Source of the DNA: Anaerovibrio sp. RM50
GTDB lineage: Bacteria > Bacillota > Negativicutes > Selenomonadales > Selenomonadaceae
Direction: 5' to 3'
DNA: 64,000 nucleotides
Assembly (NCBI RefSeq): GCF_000622005.1
Contig: NZ_JHWV01000007.1
Location: 92,732-156,731 of the forward strand
The notes below the pieces were generated by a model, which worked only from the letters and a program-made list of their open reading frames with translations, ran no database searches and was not told the DNA's origin. A program made the position numbers and the translations under genes. Positions 28,801-39,773 of this stretch are shown here, one piece after another (position 1 is the stretch's first letter; each line of letters opens with the position of its first letter).

Positions 28801-28923
28801 GTATATTTTCGGCTTTTTCACAGGCGACAAAGTCGCACTTACATCGAGGCGTATATATAAATACTGCCCATGCTGAGCCTGCGGCACAAGGACTACGTTC
28901 TTGCAGGCGAAAAATTTCCCTCG
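28801..28923. repeat. Dispersed repeat, module 1, copy B
   Basis: Second copy of the module at 24180-24351, without its 5' ~40 bases of insert. It keeps the GCGAC-AAA-GTCGC hairpin, the TGCCCATGCTGAGCCTGCGG block and the GCAGGCGAAAA end. It is followed here by a terminator-like hairpin (28949-28970) and then by module 2. Confidence 0.7.
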
Positions 28924-28984
28924 TTTAAGTTTAATCTGCATCAAAAAACTCCCGTTTAATCAACGGGAGTTTTCTTAGTATAAT

Positions 28985-29169
28985 CGGGTGGCACGGGATA
29001 AGGACATGAAGCATGCTGAGCTCAAAATGCCACATCAGCACATAATCTATTTGAGCTGACATGAGGTGGCGGACGGCCGCGAAGCCCGTCCATACTAATT
29101 TTAGCCGATAAACACATTGATGTGGCACTGCGAAGCAAATGAATGTCCTATCCCGTGACAGGACCCGTT
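28985..29169 (+). repeat. Structured dispersed repeat, module 2, copy B
   Basis: Gap-free match to 24365-24548. Helix 1 is CACGGGATA+GGACAT (28992-29007) with ATGTCC+TATCCCGTG (29143-29157): relative to copy A a T-A pair has become C-G. Helix 2 is TGCCACATCA/TGATGTGGCA (29028-29037, 29118-29127), fully Watson-Crick here. Helix 3 is GGACGG/CCGTCC. An outer CGGGT/ACCCG pairing closes it. It begins right after the stop codon of the EAL gene. Confidence 0.75.
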
Positions 29170-29173
29170 TAAT

Positions 29174-30799
29174 TTAAGCCGGCTTCAGCATCTTCTCATA
29201 ATCCTCCACGCACAGAGGACGGCTGAAGTAGTAGCCCTGAATCATATCGCAGCCCAGGTCCTTTAAGATATCCACCTGGAACTTCTCCTCTATGCCCTCG
29301 GCCACTGTCTTTATCCCCAGATCCTTGGCCATCATCAGCATATAGCGCACAACGGCCAGATCCTGATTGCTCATATTAATGGTCATGGAATCAAAGAAGC
29401 TCTTATCAAACTTCAGAATATCCAGTGGAATACGGTTCAGCAGTCCCAAAGAGGAACAGCCTGTGCCGAAATCGTCCATGGCAATCTTGAAGCCCATCTT
29501 GTGTATTTCATTAATGAAATCAATTACCACTTCTTCGTCAGTACCAGTGGCGCTTTCCAAAATCTCAAACTCAATAAGGTCCTGAGGAATATCAAAGAGA
29601 TACAGCTTTTCCTTTACGAACTGCAAATAACCGGCCCCGTTCTGCATGGTTGGGCGGGTTACATTAACGGAAACAGGATGAACCTCCAATCCCTTGGAAC
29701 GCCATTCGCAGATATTCTGGCACACCAGATCCATAACGTGCATATCCATACGGAGGGCATTGCCGTCCCGCTCAAAGAGAGGAATAAACTTCCCCGGCGG
29801 CATAAAGCCCATTTCAGCACTGTTCCAGCGAATCAGCGCCTCAGCCCCGCCATGGACAGCCTTATCTCCCCCAATGTAGAACTTAGGCTGGTAGTACATC
29901 ATGAACTCGCCACGCTCTATACCGATAAGGAAGGCATCCTCAATCTTCTTGTCCTCAAAAATCTCCTTGCGCATGCTCTCATCAAAGAGATAAACACTAT
30001 TTATATTTTCAGTCTTGCCCCGCTTGCGGGCAATATTGGCATTATCTGCAAACTTGGCAGCCAGCTCCCTGCATCTTTCACGCAGGGCGTTATCAGAACA
30101 ATCCTTCAGAGTATCCCTTATCTCATTGGCATATATATGCATGCCACCGGCGGAGAAGGAAATCATGTGATTGTATATGCCCCCATTCAGGTTACCCTGA
30201 ATATCCTCATCATCGGTGGAAACAAGATCAATAGCCACATTATCAAGAATACTGCGAATACGCCTGTAATCCGTATCCCTGTCCTGACTCTTCAAAAGCA
30301 TGTAGAAAACATCATTGGTGATGCGGTAGCACTTCTCACCGTCACGAAGATTATTGGAAAGCAAATCACCAACCATGCGGATAATCTTGGTACCGCAGGC
30401 AAAGCCGAAAACATCATTTACAGCCTTGAATTTATCAATGTCCAGGGCCACCATAATATAGTCCTGAATATTCTTTTCATCGGACAGGAGGCTCATAACA
30501 TCCTCATTATAGCCCACAATACTTGGCAGCTGGGTAACATTGTCCATTATATCCCGCTCATGGCTCTCATATAGCCGCTTCTTCTCAGAAAATATGGCAT
30601 AGCCGGCAGTTACTGCCACCAGCAAAAATACCGCCACCAGGCCCTTGTTAAGATAATTGGCCATAGCCAGGGACTCAGCCTTTGGCAGCACCGACATAAG
30701 CTGGAATTCCATATAATTGCTAAGGGCAAAAAGGGCAACACTGGTAACAAGGGCCAAGCAAACAATTATGGAGCTTCGCTGTTGAATAATCCTTTTCAT
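29174..30799 (-). CDS. Membrane GGDEF-EAL protein, probable c-di-GMP phosphodiesterase
   Basis: 541 residues from the ATG at 30799, which overlaps the stop of the MFS gene by four bases (ATGA). Two transmembrane helices (about 10-30 and 50-70) precede a GGDEF domain whose signature is RITNDVF instead of GGDEF, so it should not make c-di-GMP. The EAL domain is complete (EALIRW, FEILES, DDFGTG, LDILKFDKSF, AEGIE), so c-di-GMP hydrolysis is likely. The degenerate GGDEF may bind GTP as a regulator. Translation is coupled to the transporter. Confidence 0.9.
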   Translation of the reverse strand: MKRIIQQRSSIIVCLALVTSVALFALSNYMEFQLMSVLPKAESLAMANYLNKGLVAVFLLVAVTAGYAIFSEKKRLYESHERDIMDNVTQLPSIVGYNEDVMSLLSDEKNIQDYIMVALDIDKFKAVNDVFGFACGTKIIRMVGDLLSNNLRDGEKCYRITNDVFYMLLKSQDRDTDYRRIRSILDNVAIDLVSTDDEDIQGNLNGGIYNHMISFSAGGMHIYANEIRDTLKDCSDNALRERCRELAAKFADNANIARKRGKTENINSVYLFDESMRKEIFEDKKIEDAFLIGIERGEFMMYYQPKFYIGGDKAVHGGAEALIRWNSAEMGFMPPGKFIPLFERDGNALRMDMHVMDLVCQNICEWRSKGLEVHPVSVNVTRPTMQNGAGYLQFVKEKLYLFDIPQDLIEFEILESATGTDEEVVIDFINEIHKMGFKIAMDDFGTGCSSLGLLNRIPLDILKFDKSFFDSMTINMSNQDLAVVRYMLMMAKDLGIKTVAEGIEEKFQVDILKDLGCDMIQGYYFSRPLCVEDYEKMLKPA

Positions 30800-32160
30800 A
30801 GGGAAGCCTCCCCCTCCTTTTTCTTTCTGGCCAATGAAGCCAGTATTCCGAACATACAAATTATGGAAAATATCCTAAATATCATCTGAATAGCCCCCAG
30901 CAGGGCATCATTGTCAGCACCCGTTACGGACTGAACGGAATTTACGTCCATAACAATGGTAACAATGGCCATGGAAAAGGCCTGACCTATAAGCCGCATG
31001 GTGGCCAGCAAGGAAGATGCTGTGCCGTAAAACTTGGGCTGACAGGCTCCCAAAATAGCGTTGTTGTTAGGTGATGAAAACAGGGCAAAACCTATGCCAA
31101 TCAGCATAAGCACGAGCCCCACCGTTATCAGTGAGCTGTCCTCATGAAGCCACGACAGGGCAAAGAGCCCCACGCTGTTTATGGCCATGCCCACAGAGGC
31201 CACCACCCCTGGATCTATTTTATCTGACAGTGCCCCTGCCTTTGGTGACAGGGTTGCCATCATAAAGAACTGCAAAAGTATGATTCCGCCGGCCACTGTG
31301 GCACTGAGACCGCAAATAACCTGCAAATACATGGAAACAAGAAAGCTTATGGCAAAGGTGGCCGCATAATGAAGCATGGCCGCCAGATTGCTGCATGTAA
31401 ACACCCGATTGCCAATAAAAAGATTTACATCAAGGATAGGATGTGCGTTTTGACGCTCCACGTAAACAAAGAGGGCCAAAGCGGCCAGACCGGCCACAAA
31501 GAGATATATCCCAAGGGTATCCGTTATTTTGGAAAAGCCGTATAAAATAAGGGGAATGGTTATCATATAGCAGAGACTGCCCTTGTAATCAAAGGGGGCT
31601 CCCCTGTCCCCGTACCATTCTTCCTTTACCCTCATCATAAATATGAGTCCTGCGGCTGCCACTGTTCCCGTGAGAAAGAAGAACCACCGCCAGCCGAGGT
31701 ATTGGCAGATAAGGCCCCCCAGAGCCGGCCCGCATGTGAGGCCAACGTACACAGAGGCTGTCTGGTATCCCAAAATACGTCCCCGTTCCTTTTTATCAAA
31801 AACCGAGGCCAATACAGCCATACCAGGGCCAAAAACCATGGCCATAAGCCCACCCTGAAGGAATCTTATATCCATTAGAAAATCCACAGAGGTGGCAAAT
31901 CCAGCAATTAGAAGGGTTATGGAGAACATGACTATGCCAATTTTGTATAGCCTTTTTCTCCCCAAAATATCCGCTGCCTTACCAAGAGGCAAATTGAAGA
32001 TGGCGGAGCCAAACAAATATGCCGCCGCTACCCAACTGAGATCCCCCGTCATGGCATCGAATTCCCGGCCTATGGAGGGAAGGGCCACATTAATGCCGCT
32101 GCCCACCATGGAGCCTATGAAAGATGTTATCATAACTGCATATAAAACATACTTCTGCAA
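30796..32160 (-). CDS. MFS transporter, DHA2-type multidrug exporter
   Basis: 454 residues with about fourteen hydrophobic segments. It has motif A-like 'FGSAIFNLPLGKAADILGRKR' split over the loop between helices 2 and 3, and motif C 'GLTCGPALGGLI' in helix 5, as in drug:proton antiporters. The start is probably the TTG at 32160 (GGGGG eight bases upstream); an in-frame TTG at 32175 lies inside that run. An inverted repeat covers the promoter. Substrate unknown. Confidence 0.88.
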   Translation of the reverse strand: MQKYVLYAVMITSFIGSMVGSGINVALPSIGREFDAMTGDLSWVAAAYLFGSAIFNLPLGKAADILGRKRLYKIGIVMFSITLLIAGFATSVDFLMDIRFLQGGLMAMVFGPGMAVLASVFDKKERGRILGYQTASVYVGLTCGPALGGLICQYLGWRWFFFLTGTVAAAGLIFMMRVKEEWYGDRGAPFDYKGSLCYMITIPLILYGFSKITDTLGIYLFVAGLAALALFVYVERQNAHPILDVNLFIGNRVFTCSNLAAMLHYAATFAISFLVSMYLQVICGLSATVAGGIILLQFFMMATLSPKAGALSDKIDPGVVASVGMAINSVGLFALSWLHEDSSLITVGLVLMLIGIGFALFSSPNNNAILGACQPKFYGTASSLLATMRLIGQAFSMAIVTIVMDVNSVQSVTGADNDALLGAIQMIFRIFSIICMFGILASLARKKKEGEASL

Positions 32161-32168
32161 GTTATCAT

Positions 32169-32226
32169 CCCCCAAATTTACTGTTAGTATAATTTTACTA
32201 TAAATCGGGGGAATATTCTATTGCAA
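32169..32226 (-). promoter_or_regulatory. Promoter and palindrome before the MFS-EAL pair
   Basis: TTGCAA (32221-32226) and TATAGT (32197-32202) are 18 bp apart on minus. A long imperfect palindrome with CCCCC (32169-32173) and GGGGG (32207-32211) ends spans the -10 and the ribosome site, so it could be an operator or a leader hairpin. Confidence 0.5.
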
Positions 32227-32303
32227 ATATTCAGAAAATTTATCTTTTTTAAAGTGAAATGCCAGACTACAGCTGTAGCCTGGCATTTTTAGGTTATATT
32301 TTT

Positions 32304-34259
32304 TTAATATTTGAATTTACGGGCCTCGCTGTTAAGCTCCTCTGCCAGCTCTGACAGGGAATGGGCCGCTGCGGCAATTTCCTCGTTGGAGGCTGACTGC
32401 TCCTCAGTGGCTGCGGAAATTGTCTGAATCTGCCTTGATGTATCACGGCTTACCTTGTCAATGGACTCAACTGCATCTACAATGCTGTTGGCGCCAGTTG
32501 ATACGGTGACCACAGAAGTGTCAATTTCCTTCATCTGGTCGCTGATGCTGCCCACCTTATCCATGATGTTGCGGAACTGCTCACCTACGTTGCGGATGGC
32601 ATCAATACCTTCCTTAACGTCCTTGGTACCGGTTTCCATGGTCTTTACGGCCTTTTCAGTCTCAGTCTGAATACCGCCAATACGGGTTCTGATTTCCTCT
32701 GCAGACTCCTGGGACTGCTCAGCCAGCTTGCGGACCTCCTCAGCTACTACAGCAAAGCCACGTCCGGCCTCACCGGCACGGGCAGCCTCAATGGCCGCAT
32801 TCAGTGCCAGCAGATTTGTCTGCTCGGAAATAGCTGTAATGGCATCAACGATCTCGCCAATCTGCTGAGATTTCTCTCCCAGCTGGGCCACAACAGCAGC
32901 AGACTGGGTAACACTCTGCTCAATATTGTTCATCTTGCCCACAGCGTCCTCCATAAGGCTCTGGCCCTTTTCTGCCGCCTCGGCAGTGGAATTGGTAGCC
33001 TCAGTAACCTGCTCTGCCTTCTTAGCCATGCTGTTAATATCGTTATATACCGCCTCCACATTATGCTTGGCGCTGTCGATATCCATGAGCTGGCTGTCAG
33101 TACCATTGGCCACTTCACCTACAGTCTCAGCCACATTCACAGAGGCATCTGCAGACTGGCTGGCATTGGCGGTAAGCTCCTCGGAGGCATTGGCCACCTT
33201 CTCGGCAGTGTCCGCAATTTTCTTGATAACTCCCCGTAAATGATCCTGCATTCCATTAAAGGAATTAGCCATATCTGGCAACTCATCACGGGAAGTTACA
33301 TGAACCCGGTTGCCCTTCAAATTGCCTGCAGCCATGCCCTCAATGGCAATTTTTAGTGACTGGGCCACATTCTGGAGCTGATTGCCGAACATCATGCATG
33401 CTCCCAAAATAAGGAGAATACCAATAATGGAAACGACGATAAACTGGTTACGCATGGAAGTTACAGGAGCGAAAACAACATCCTTGCTTACAACAATAGC
33501 GGCAATCCAGCCAGTGGTATTCAAAGTGGAGTAAGCAATTACATCGTCACCGTCCATGAAGAAGCCCTCGCCGTTTTTCTGCATTTCAGCAAAATGCTTG
33601 CCCCAGTGCTTCTTGTCCACGTTCTCCATAGGAGCAGTGTCATCATTGGCACCAATGATAACACCACCCTGCTCGATAATATATCCGTTACCACTGCCGC
33701 GATACTTAAAGTCATCAATCATTTCCTTTACCCGGGCAATCTGCACGTCTTCACAGATAGCTCCCGTAAATCCCCCCTCACCAAAGAAAGGAGTAATACA
33801 GGAAATAACCAGGGTATGGGTAATGGCATCCTCATAAGCCTCTGTAACGAAGGTGGTTTTCTCACCCATGGCCTTCTTGTACCAAGGTCTGGTGGTGGCA
33901 TCGATTACACCGGTAATATCCCCGTCCTTGAAGCTGTTCAATGCACCATCCTTGTGAGCGGCTATCATACCCAAAATAGTAGGGTCATCACCGCCCATGG
34001 CCAGATTGCTGCGGGTCATAACAGCCTCATGGGTACCCCCGGCATTGGTGATAACCTGGCCACAGGCCTTGGACATGGCCATACGGCCCTCTACCCATTC
34101 ACCTGTTTCGCCGCGCTCTGACTGGGCCACAGCCACCAGCTCCGCCTCAACGCTTTCCTCCAAGGTACTATTGGCCGACATCAGGCCAATAACGGAAATA
34201 ATGGCCATCAAAAAGCCACAGCCAACGGCCAGCAGTGCAAATTTTTGCTTTAATCGCAT
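32304..34259 (-). CDS. Methyl-accepting chemotaxis protein with Cache sensor
   Basis: 651 residues from the ATG at 34259 (AAGGTGAGG upstream). A first membrane helix (about 8-30), an extracytoplasmic Cache domain (about 35-270: '[21 protein letters not shown]', '[12 protein letters not shown]'), a second helix (about 275-297), a HAMP region and a signalling domain with the tip [20 protein letters not shown]. It senses an external small molecule and signals to CheA. No other chemotaxis gene is in the window. Confidence 0.94.
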   Translation of the reverse strand: MRLKQKFALLAVGCGFLMAIISVIGLMSANSTLEESVEAELVAVAQSERGETGEWVEGRMAMSKACGQVITNAGGTHEAVMTRSNLAMGGDDPTILGMIAAHKDGALNSFKDGDITGVIDATTRPWYKKAMGEKTTFVTEAYEDAITHTLVISCITPFFGEGGFTGAICEDVQIARVKEMIDDFKYRGSGNGYIIEQGGVIIGANDDTAPMENVDKKHWGKHFAEMQKNGEGFFMDGDDVIAYSTLNTTGWIAAIVVSKDVVFAPVTSMRNQFIVVSIIGILLILGACMMFGNQLQNVAQSLKIAIEGMAAGNLKGNRVHVTSRDELPDMANSFNGMQDHLRGVIKKIADTAEKVANASEELTANASQSADASVNVAETVGEVANGTDSQLMDIDSAKHNVEAVYNDINSMAKKAEQVTEATNSTAEAAEKGQSLMEDAVGKMNNIEQSVTQSAAVVAQLGEKSQQIGEIVDAITAISEQTNLLALNAAIEAARAGEAGRGFAVVAEEVRKLAEQSQESAEEIRTRIGGIQTETEKAVKTMETGTKDVKEGIDAIRNVGEQFRNIMDKVGSISDQMKEIDTSVVTVSTGANSIVDAVESIDKVSRDTSRQIQTISAATEEQSASNEEIAAAAHSLSELAEELNSEARKFKY

Positions 34260-34387
34260 AAACCTCACCTTCCCTGATAGTTAATTGGTTAAAAAGTCAA
34301 ATACCATCAACTAAAATTCATTTACATTTGTAACAATTCGACATTACGTTATAAATCCCTTTAAAATTTTAAAGTATTTTTTACATT

Positions 34388-34429
34388 TAAAAAGGCCGGA
34401 ACCTCCAAATTTTAAAGATTCCAGCCTTT
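34388..34429 (-). terminator. Terminator of alaS
   Basis: On minus AAAGGCTGGAATC pairs with GGTTCCGGCCTTT, followed by Ts, about 20 bp after the alaS stop. Confidence 0.65.
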
Positions 34430-34450
34430 GTTTTTGTATATTGCTTTTTA

Positions 34451-37075
<2,625 letters not shown>

Positions 37076-37167
37076 AATAATCTACCTCCAAGGATATGTA
37101 AAATGTAAGTATTCACACTAACTGTAAGATTATACCATATTTGCGGGCCAATATGAAGATTTACACA

Positions 37168-37200
37168 AAAAAATCGGACTGCTTCGGCCAGTCCGATTTC
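37168..37200. terminator. Terminator hairpin with TTCG loop after hsdS
   Basis: AAATCGGACTG pairs with CAGTCCGATTT around a CTTCGG loop, flanked by A and T runs, 50 bp after the hsdS stop. Confidence 0.8.
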
Positions 37201-37249
37201 CTTAAGTAACTTTACTTTATCATATTAACTAATTAAAAAGTTAAATGCT

Positions 37250-38269
37250 TCAGTCCTGCTCCTGGAATTTTTCCTTCAAAAAGTCCAAAGAGCTTGCCTC
37301 CGTTGGGTCATTGGTGCCCAGCTTCCCGCTAAAGGCCTTTAACAGAATGGCTTGTCTGATATCACCAATTGAATCAAGGGTCTCTTCGCAGGCGGCGGTT
37401 ATTTTCTCCTCCTTGTTCAGCAGATTACGCAAAACGGAATTGATTTCCTGCTGTTCCGAAAGGCTTGGAATCCGGGCCTGTACATCTATCATTTCTTTGG
37501 TGTCAGCATCATAACGAACATAGCCCAACTTATCAAACCAGTTCAAAAATGACTCATATACATCCTTTGATGACAGGGATTTAAGGGACCAGCTGTCGTC
37601 TCCGATGCCCTTCACCTTGCGCCAGTAGGAGGTCAGCTTTCCAGTAATTCCCCCATAAATAAGGGTCTTCCTTCTCTGCTCTGCTCCATCAAGTACCCCT
37701 TGCACCTTTGCCTCTGCCCTGTCAAGATCAGAGCACATGGTCCCGATTGCGGCAACTATACGTTTCTGCTCCGAAAGGGGAGGAAATGGAATGGGCATAT
37801 TCTGCAGGGTCTTCCCCGTAACCTGGCCAGAGCTGGACTCTGAGGCACTTTCATAAAGATAGTCCTCAAAATGAAGCAGCAGCAATCTGGTATAATCCTT
37901 GTCCATGACACCGCTTCTGATGGCAGACACCCCACGGCCCAGACAATATTCCCCATCTGCTATGACAGGCATACCAATATTGGTTTTGGTGGATATAATA
38001 ACATCCCCCGCCTGGGATAATCTCGTCACAACCTTGGCATATCTTTTTACACTTATGGAATTGTTTGCCAGATCTGCCCAGCCGCTTATCAGGGGAGTAA
38101 AGCCTTCATCCTCTGTGATGTCATCACGTTTTGGGGACTGGCCCAATATTATATCACTGACACTGCCCAGCCTTACCCAGCACCAATTATCCGGCACCTT
38201 ATATAGCTGTTCCTCCGGCACCAGGGCATTATTTATCTTTTCCTCTAAGGTCAGTTGTTTCTTCGCCAT
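37250..38269 (-). CDS. Orphan type I restriction specificity subunit (HsdS) with shortened second half
   Basis: 339 residues; typical HsdS proteins are about 400-450. The first target-recognition domain (about 25-165: VPDNWCWVRLGSVSDIILGQ through 'LQNMPIPFPPLSEQKRIV') and first helical spacer are normal. Then only about 60 residues separate them from the second spacer (ARIPSLSEQQEINSVLRNLL, 'DIRQAILLKAFSGKLG'), where a second recognition domain of about 150 residues should be. No hsdM or hsdR is in the window. It may be a half-specificity relic, act as a dimer, or be a swap donor for an HsdS elsewhere. Confidence 0.85.
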   Translation of the reverse strand: MAKKQLTLEEKINNALVPEEQLYKVPDNWCWVRLGSVSDIILGQSPKRDDITEDEGFTPLISGWADLANNSISVKRYAKVVTRLSQAGDVIISTKTNIGMPVIADGEYCLGRGVSAIRSGVMDKDYTRLLLLHFEDYLYESASESSSGQVTGKTLQNMPIPFPPLSEQKRIVAAIGTMCSDLDRAEAKVQGVLDGAEQRRKTLIYGGITGKLTSYWRKVKGIGDDSWSLKSLSSKDVYESFLNWFDKLGYVRYDADTKEMIDVQARIPSLSEQQEINSVLRNLLNKEEKITAACEETLDSIGDIRQAILLKAFSGKLGTNDPTEASSLDFLKEKFQEQD

Positions 38270-38275
38270 TTACCC

Positions 38276-38446
38276 TTATGCCTCCAATGATTCCAAGGTA
38301 TTTACCACACCCCGCAAAAGGCTTGCCGCTTCCTCCAGCTGGGCTGCCGCTTCCCTGGCTGCCTCCAGGGGATCCGGCAGCTGTTCCAGCTCTGCCTCAA
38401 GGGTCTCCTGCTCTGTAAGTGTATTTAAGCTATTTTCAAGTTCCAC
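38276..38446 (-). CDS. Small acidic helical protein upstream of hsdS
   Basis: A 56-residue reading frame starting with GTG at 38446, eight bases after GGAGGG, and ending 6 bp before hsdS. It is almost entirely Glu/Leu/Ala-rich (LEAELEQLPDPLEAAREAAA) and should form an amphipathic helix or coiled coil. The ribosome site and tight spacing make it likely to be translated with hsdS. No family recognised. Confidence 0.55.
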   Translation of the reverse strand: MELENSLNTLTEQETLEAELEQLPDPLEAAREAAAQLEEAASLLRGVVNTLESLEA

Positions 38447-38638
38447 GTTTCTTTCCCTCCAGGATATTCCTCTATATAAATTGATATATTTTCAAAAAAT
38501 CATACCAATAATAATGATAATATATGACGCTGGATTTGACAAATAAAGTTGCGATTTTGTAGATTTTGTAGAATAACTCAGCCATTTAATACCATAATTA
38601 AAAACGCCGGAAAACCTCCGGCGTTATCTTTAAATATA

Positions 38639-39061
38639 TTATTCTCCTGCCATCACAGCTGCAGGCAAAGTCTTGAGCAACGCTGGGTTAGCCGACAATA
38701 CTCTAAGCAGATTTGATATGGCCCTGCTAGGCAACACATCACCACTCTCGTACTTTTGAAAAGCCCTTTTTCCGCCACCTAAAATAAGTCCAGCCTGAAT
38801 CTGGGATAATTTTAGGCTTTTTCGGATTGAGCGTATCTCAGCTGGTAACAGCAGATGCTCAACTTCAGCCTTTAATTCCTTTATTGCCCTATCATAGATT
38901 TTTAGGTCGTCCTGAGTAAAAGTGGGCTCACATTCATTATTTGAAGGATACCAACCAGGCATATCAAAGGTTCTACTCTGTCCTTGGTAAGTTATAGTAA
39001 TAGGTCGAATATCCCGTTTTAATTCAGTACCAGTTTCAATATCATATTTGATTTTTTCCAT
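38639..39061 (-). CDS. mqsA: MqsA-family antitoxin (HTH), lacking zinc cysteines
   Basis: 140 residues. The C-terminal half (about 70-130) matches the MqsA helix-turn-helix: 'RKSLKLSQIQAGLILGGGKR', 'AFQKYESGDVLPSRAISNLL' and RVL near the end, close to E. coli MqsA. The N-terminal domain has kept an MqsA-like strand (ITITYQGQSRTF) but not the CxxC zinc pairs; the whole protein has a single Cys. It follows the broken mqsR by 9 bp. Expected roles are neutralising MqsR and repressing the promoter. Confidence 0.85.
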   Translation of the reverse strand: MEKIKYDIETGTELKRDIRPITITYQGQSRTFDMPGWYPSNNECEPTFTQDDLKIYDRAIKELKAEVEHLLLPAEIRSIRKSLKLSQIQAGLILGGGKRAFQKYESGDVLPSRAISNLLRVLSANPALLKTLPAAVMAGE

Positions 39062-39070
39062 GATGGCACC

Positions 39071-39513
39071 TCATTTCTCTTTAAAAGATAGCAAATCAAA
39101 CTCAGTAATAGTCCCTTGAACAAATTTTATATATATCAAATAGTCCTTATATGGTACATGGTAAACATCCTGCCATATTTGATGATTTTTATAACGCCAT
39201 TGTTCAAATTTTTCTTCTTTAGAAGAAAAATCTTCCAATTAGCGTTTCAACGAGCTGGGAGATATTCTCACCAGCTGTTGTAGTTTGTTTTCCCCCACCT
39301 AAAGAGGAAGGGGACATCTTAAAGCTCGTTATAAGATGTCATTGATTTATAGAAATGTTCCGGGAGCATGGAATCCACTGCCTGGAAAATATCCTTGAGT
39401 TCAAATCCCATAGCTGCAGCACCAAACAAAGCTGATTGCTTAATACCATATTTAGACTTCTTAAACGAATCCAAATTATATGTTGGAGTGTATTTGTCCA
39501 TTACATTAGGCAT
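39071..39513 (-). pseudogene. mqsR: MqsR-family mRNA interferase toxin, split by a 140-bp insertion
   Basis: The first 61 codons (39513 to 39331) end '...EHFYKSMTSY', matching MqsR up to its KSMT[ST]Y motif. The frame then enters the repeat at 39189-39332 and stops within it (TAA 39319-39321). The remaining 39 codons, KNHQIWQDVYH to LLSFKEK, resume at 39190 and end at 39071. Deleting 140 bp gives a 100-residue protein, the normal MqsR length (E. coli 98), with IWQDVY and SFKEK in register. As it stands the toxin should be inactive. The promoter and the antitoxin are intact. Confidence 0.88.
39189..39332. mobile_element. 144-bp two-hairpin element, copy 1 (inside mqsR)
   Basis: Every base is the same as at 56332-56475. 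It is built of two adjacent hairpins, each starting AACG and ending CGTT: AACGC...GCGTT (39193-39246), with an inner TTTTTCTTCT/AGAAGAAAAA stem, and AACGAGCT...AGCTCGTT (39249-39330), with an inner AGCTGGGAGA stem-loop. TTAT flanks both sides. It encodes no transposase, so it must move in trans. A 32-codon ATG frame runs through it on minus (39219-39317) without a good ribosome site. It could be a MITE with a short target duplication or an IS200/IS605-derived palindromic element inserted after TTAT. Confidence 0.8.
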
Positions 39514-39530
39514 AGTTCAACCTCGCTTTC

Positions 39531-39560
39531 ATTATAAACCATAATGGTGTATTTTGTAAA
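39531..39560 (-). promoter_or_regulatory. Promoter and operator of mqsRA
   Basis: TTTACA (39555-39560) and a perfect TATAAT (39531-39536) are 18 bp apart on minus. The palindrome ACCATAATGGT (39538-39548) lies between them, a natural autorepression site for MqsA. Confidence 0.65.
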
Positions 39561-39593
39561 TAAATGTTAATGCGCAAAATCAACCTTTTCCAA

Positions 39594-39652
39594 ACAAAAA
39601 AGCCTTTGGAGTCCGCATTCCAATATGAATTAGAATACAGCTACCAAAGGCC
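39594..39652 (-). terminator. Terminator of the ADP-ribosylglycohydrolase gene
   Basis: GCCTTTGG (39602-39609) pairs with CCAAAGGC (39644-39651). The minus transcript ends in TTTTTTG. Confidence 0.7.
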
Positions 39653-39773
39653 CGTTAGGCTTATTCTTTTATACACCTGTTTGGTACTTATATTTTATTA
39701 TCAAAAGTTTATTATGTCAACATTGAATCATTATTAAGTAAAGTGTCTTTATTCTTTAATAATTATTTGTGTT

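Noticed and set aside
37076..37250. T-box riboswitch upstream of alaS
   Set aside because: The only hairpin there (37171-37199) lies between hsdS and alaS as a simple terminator; no T-box sequence or specifier loop and too little space.
39189..39332. Self-splicing intron in mqsR
   Set aside because: 140 bp is far too short for group I or II introns, no catalytic core, and the same sequence also lies outside a gene at 56332.
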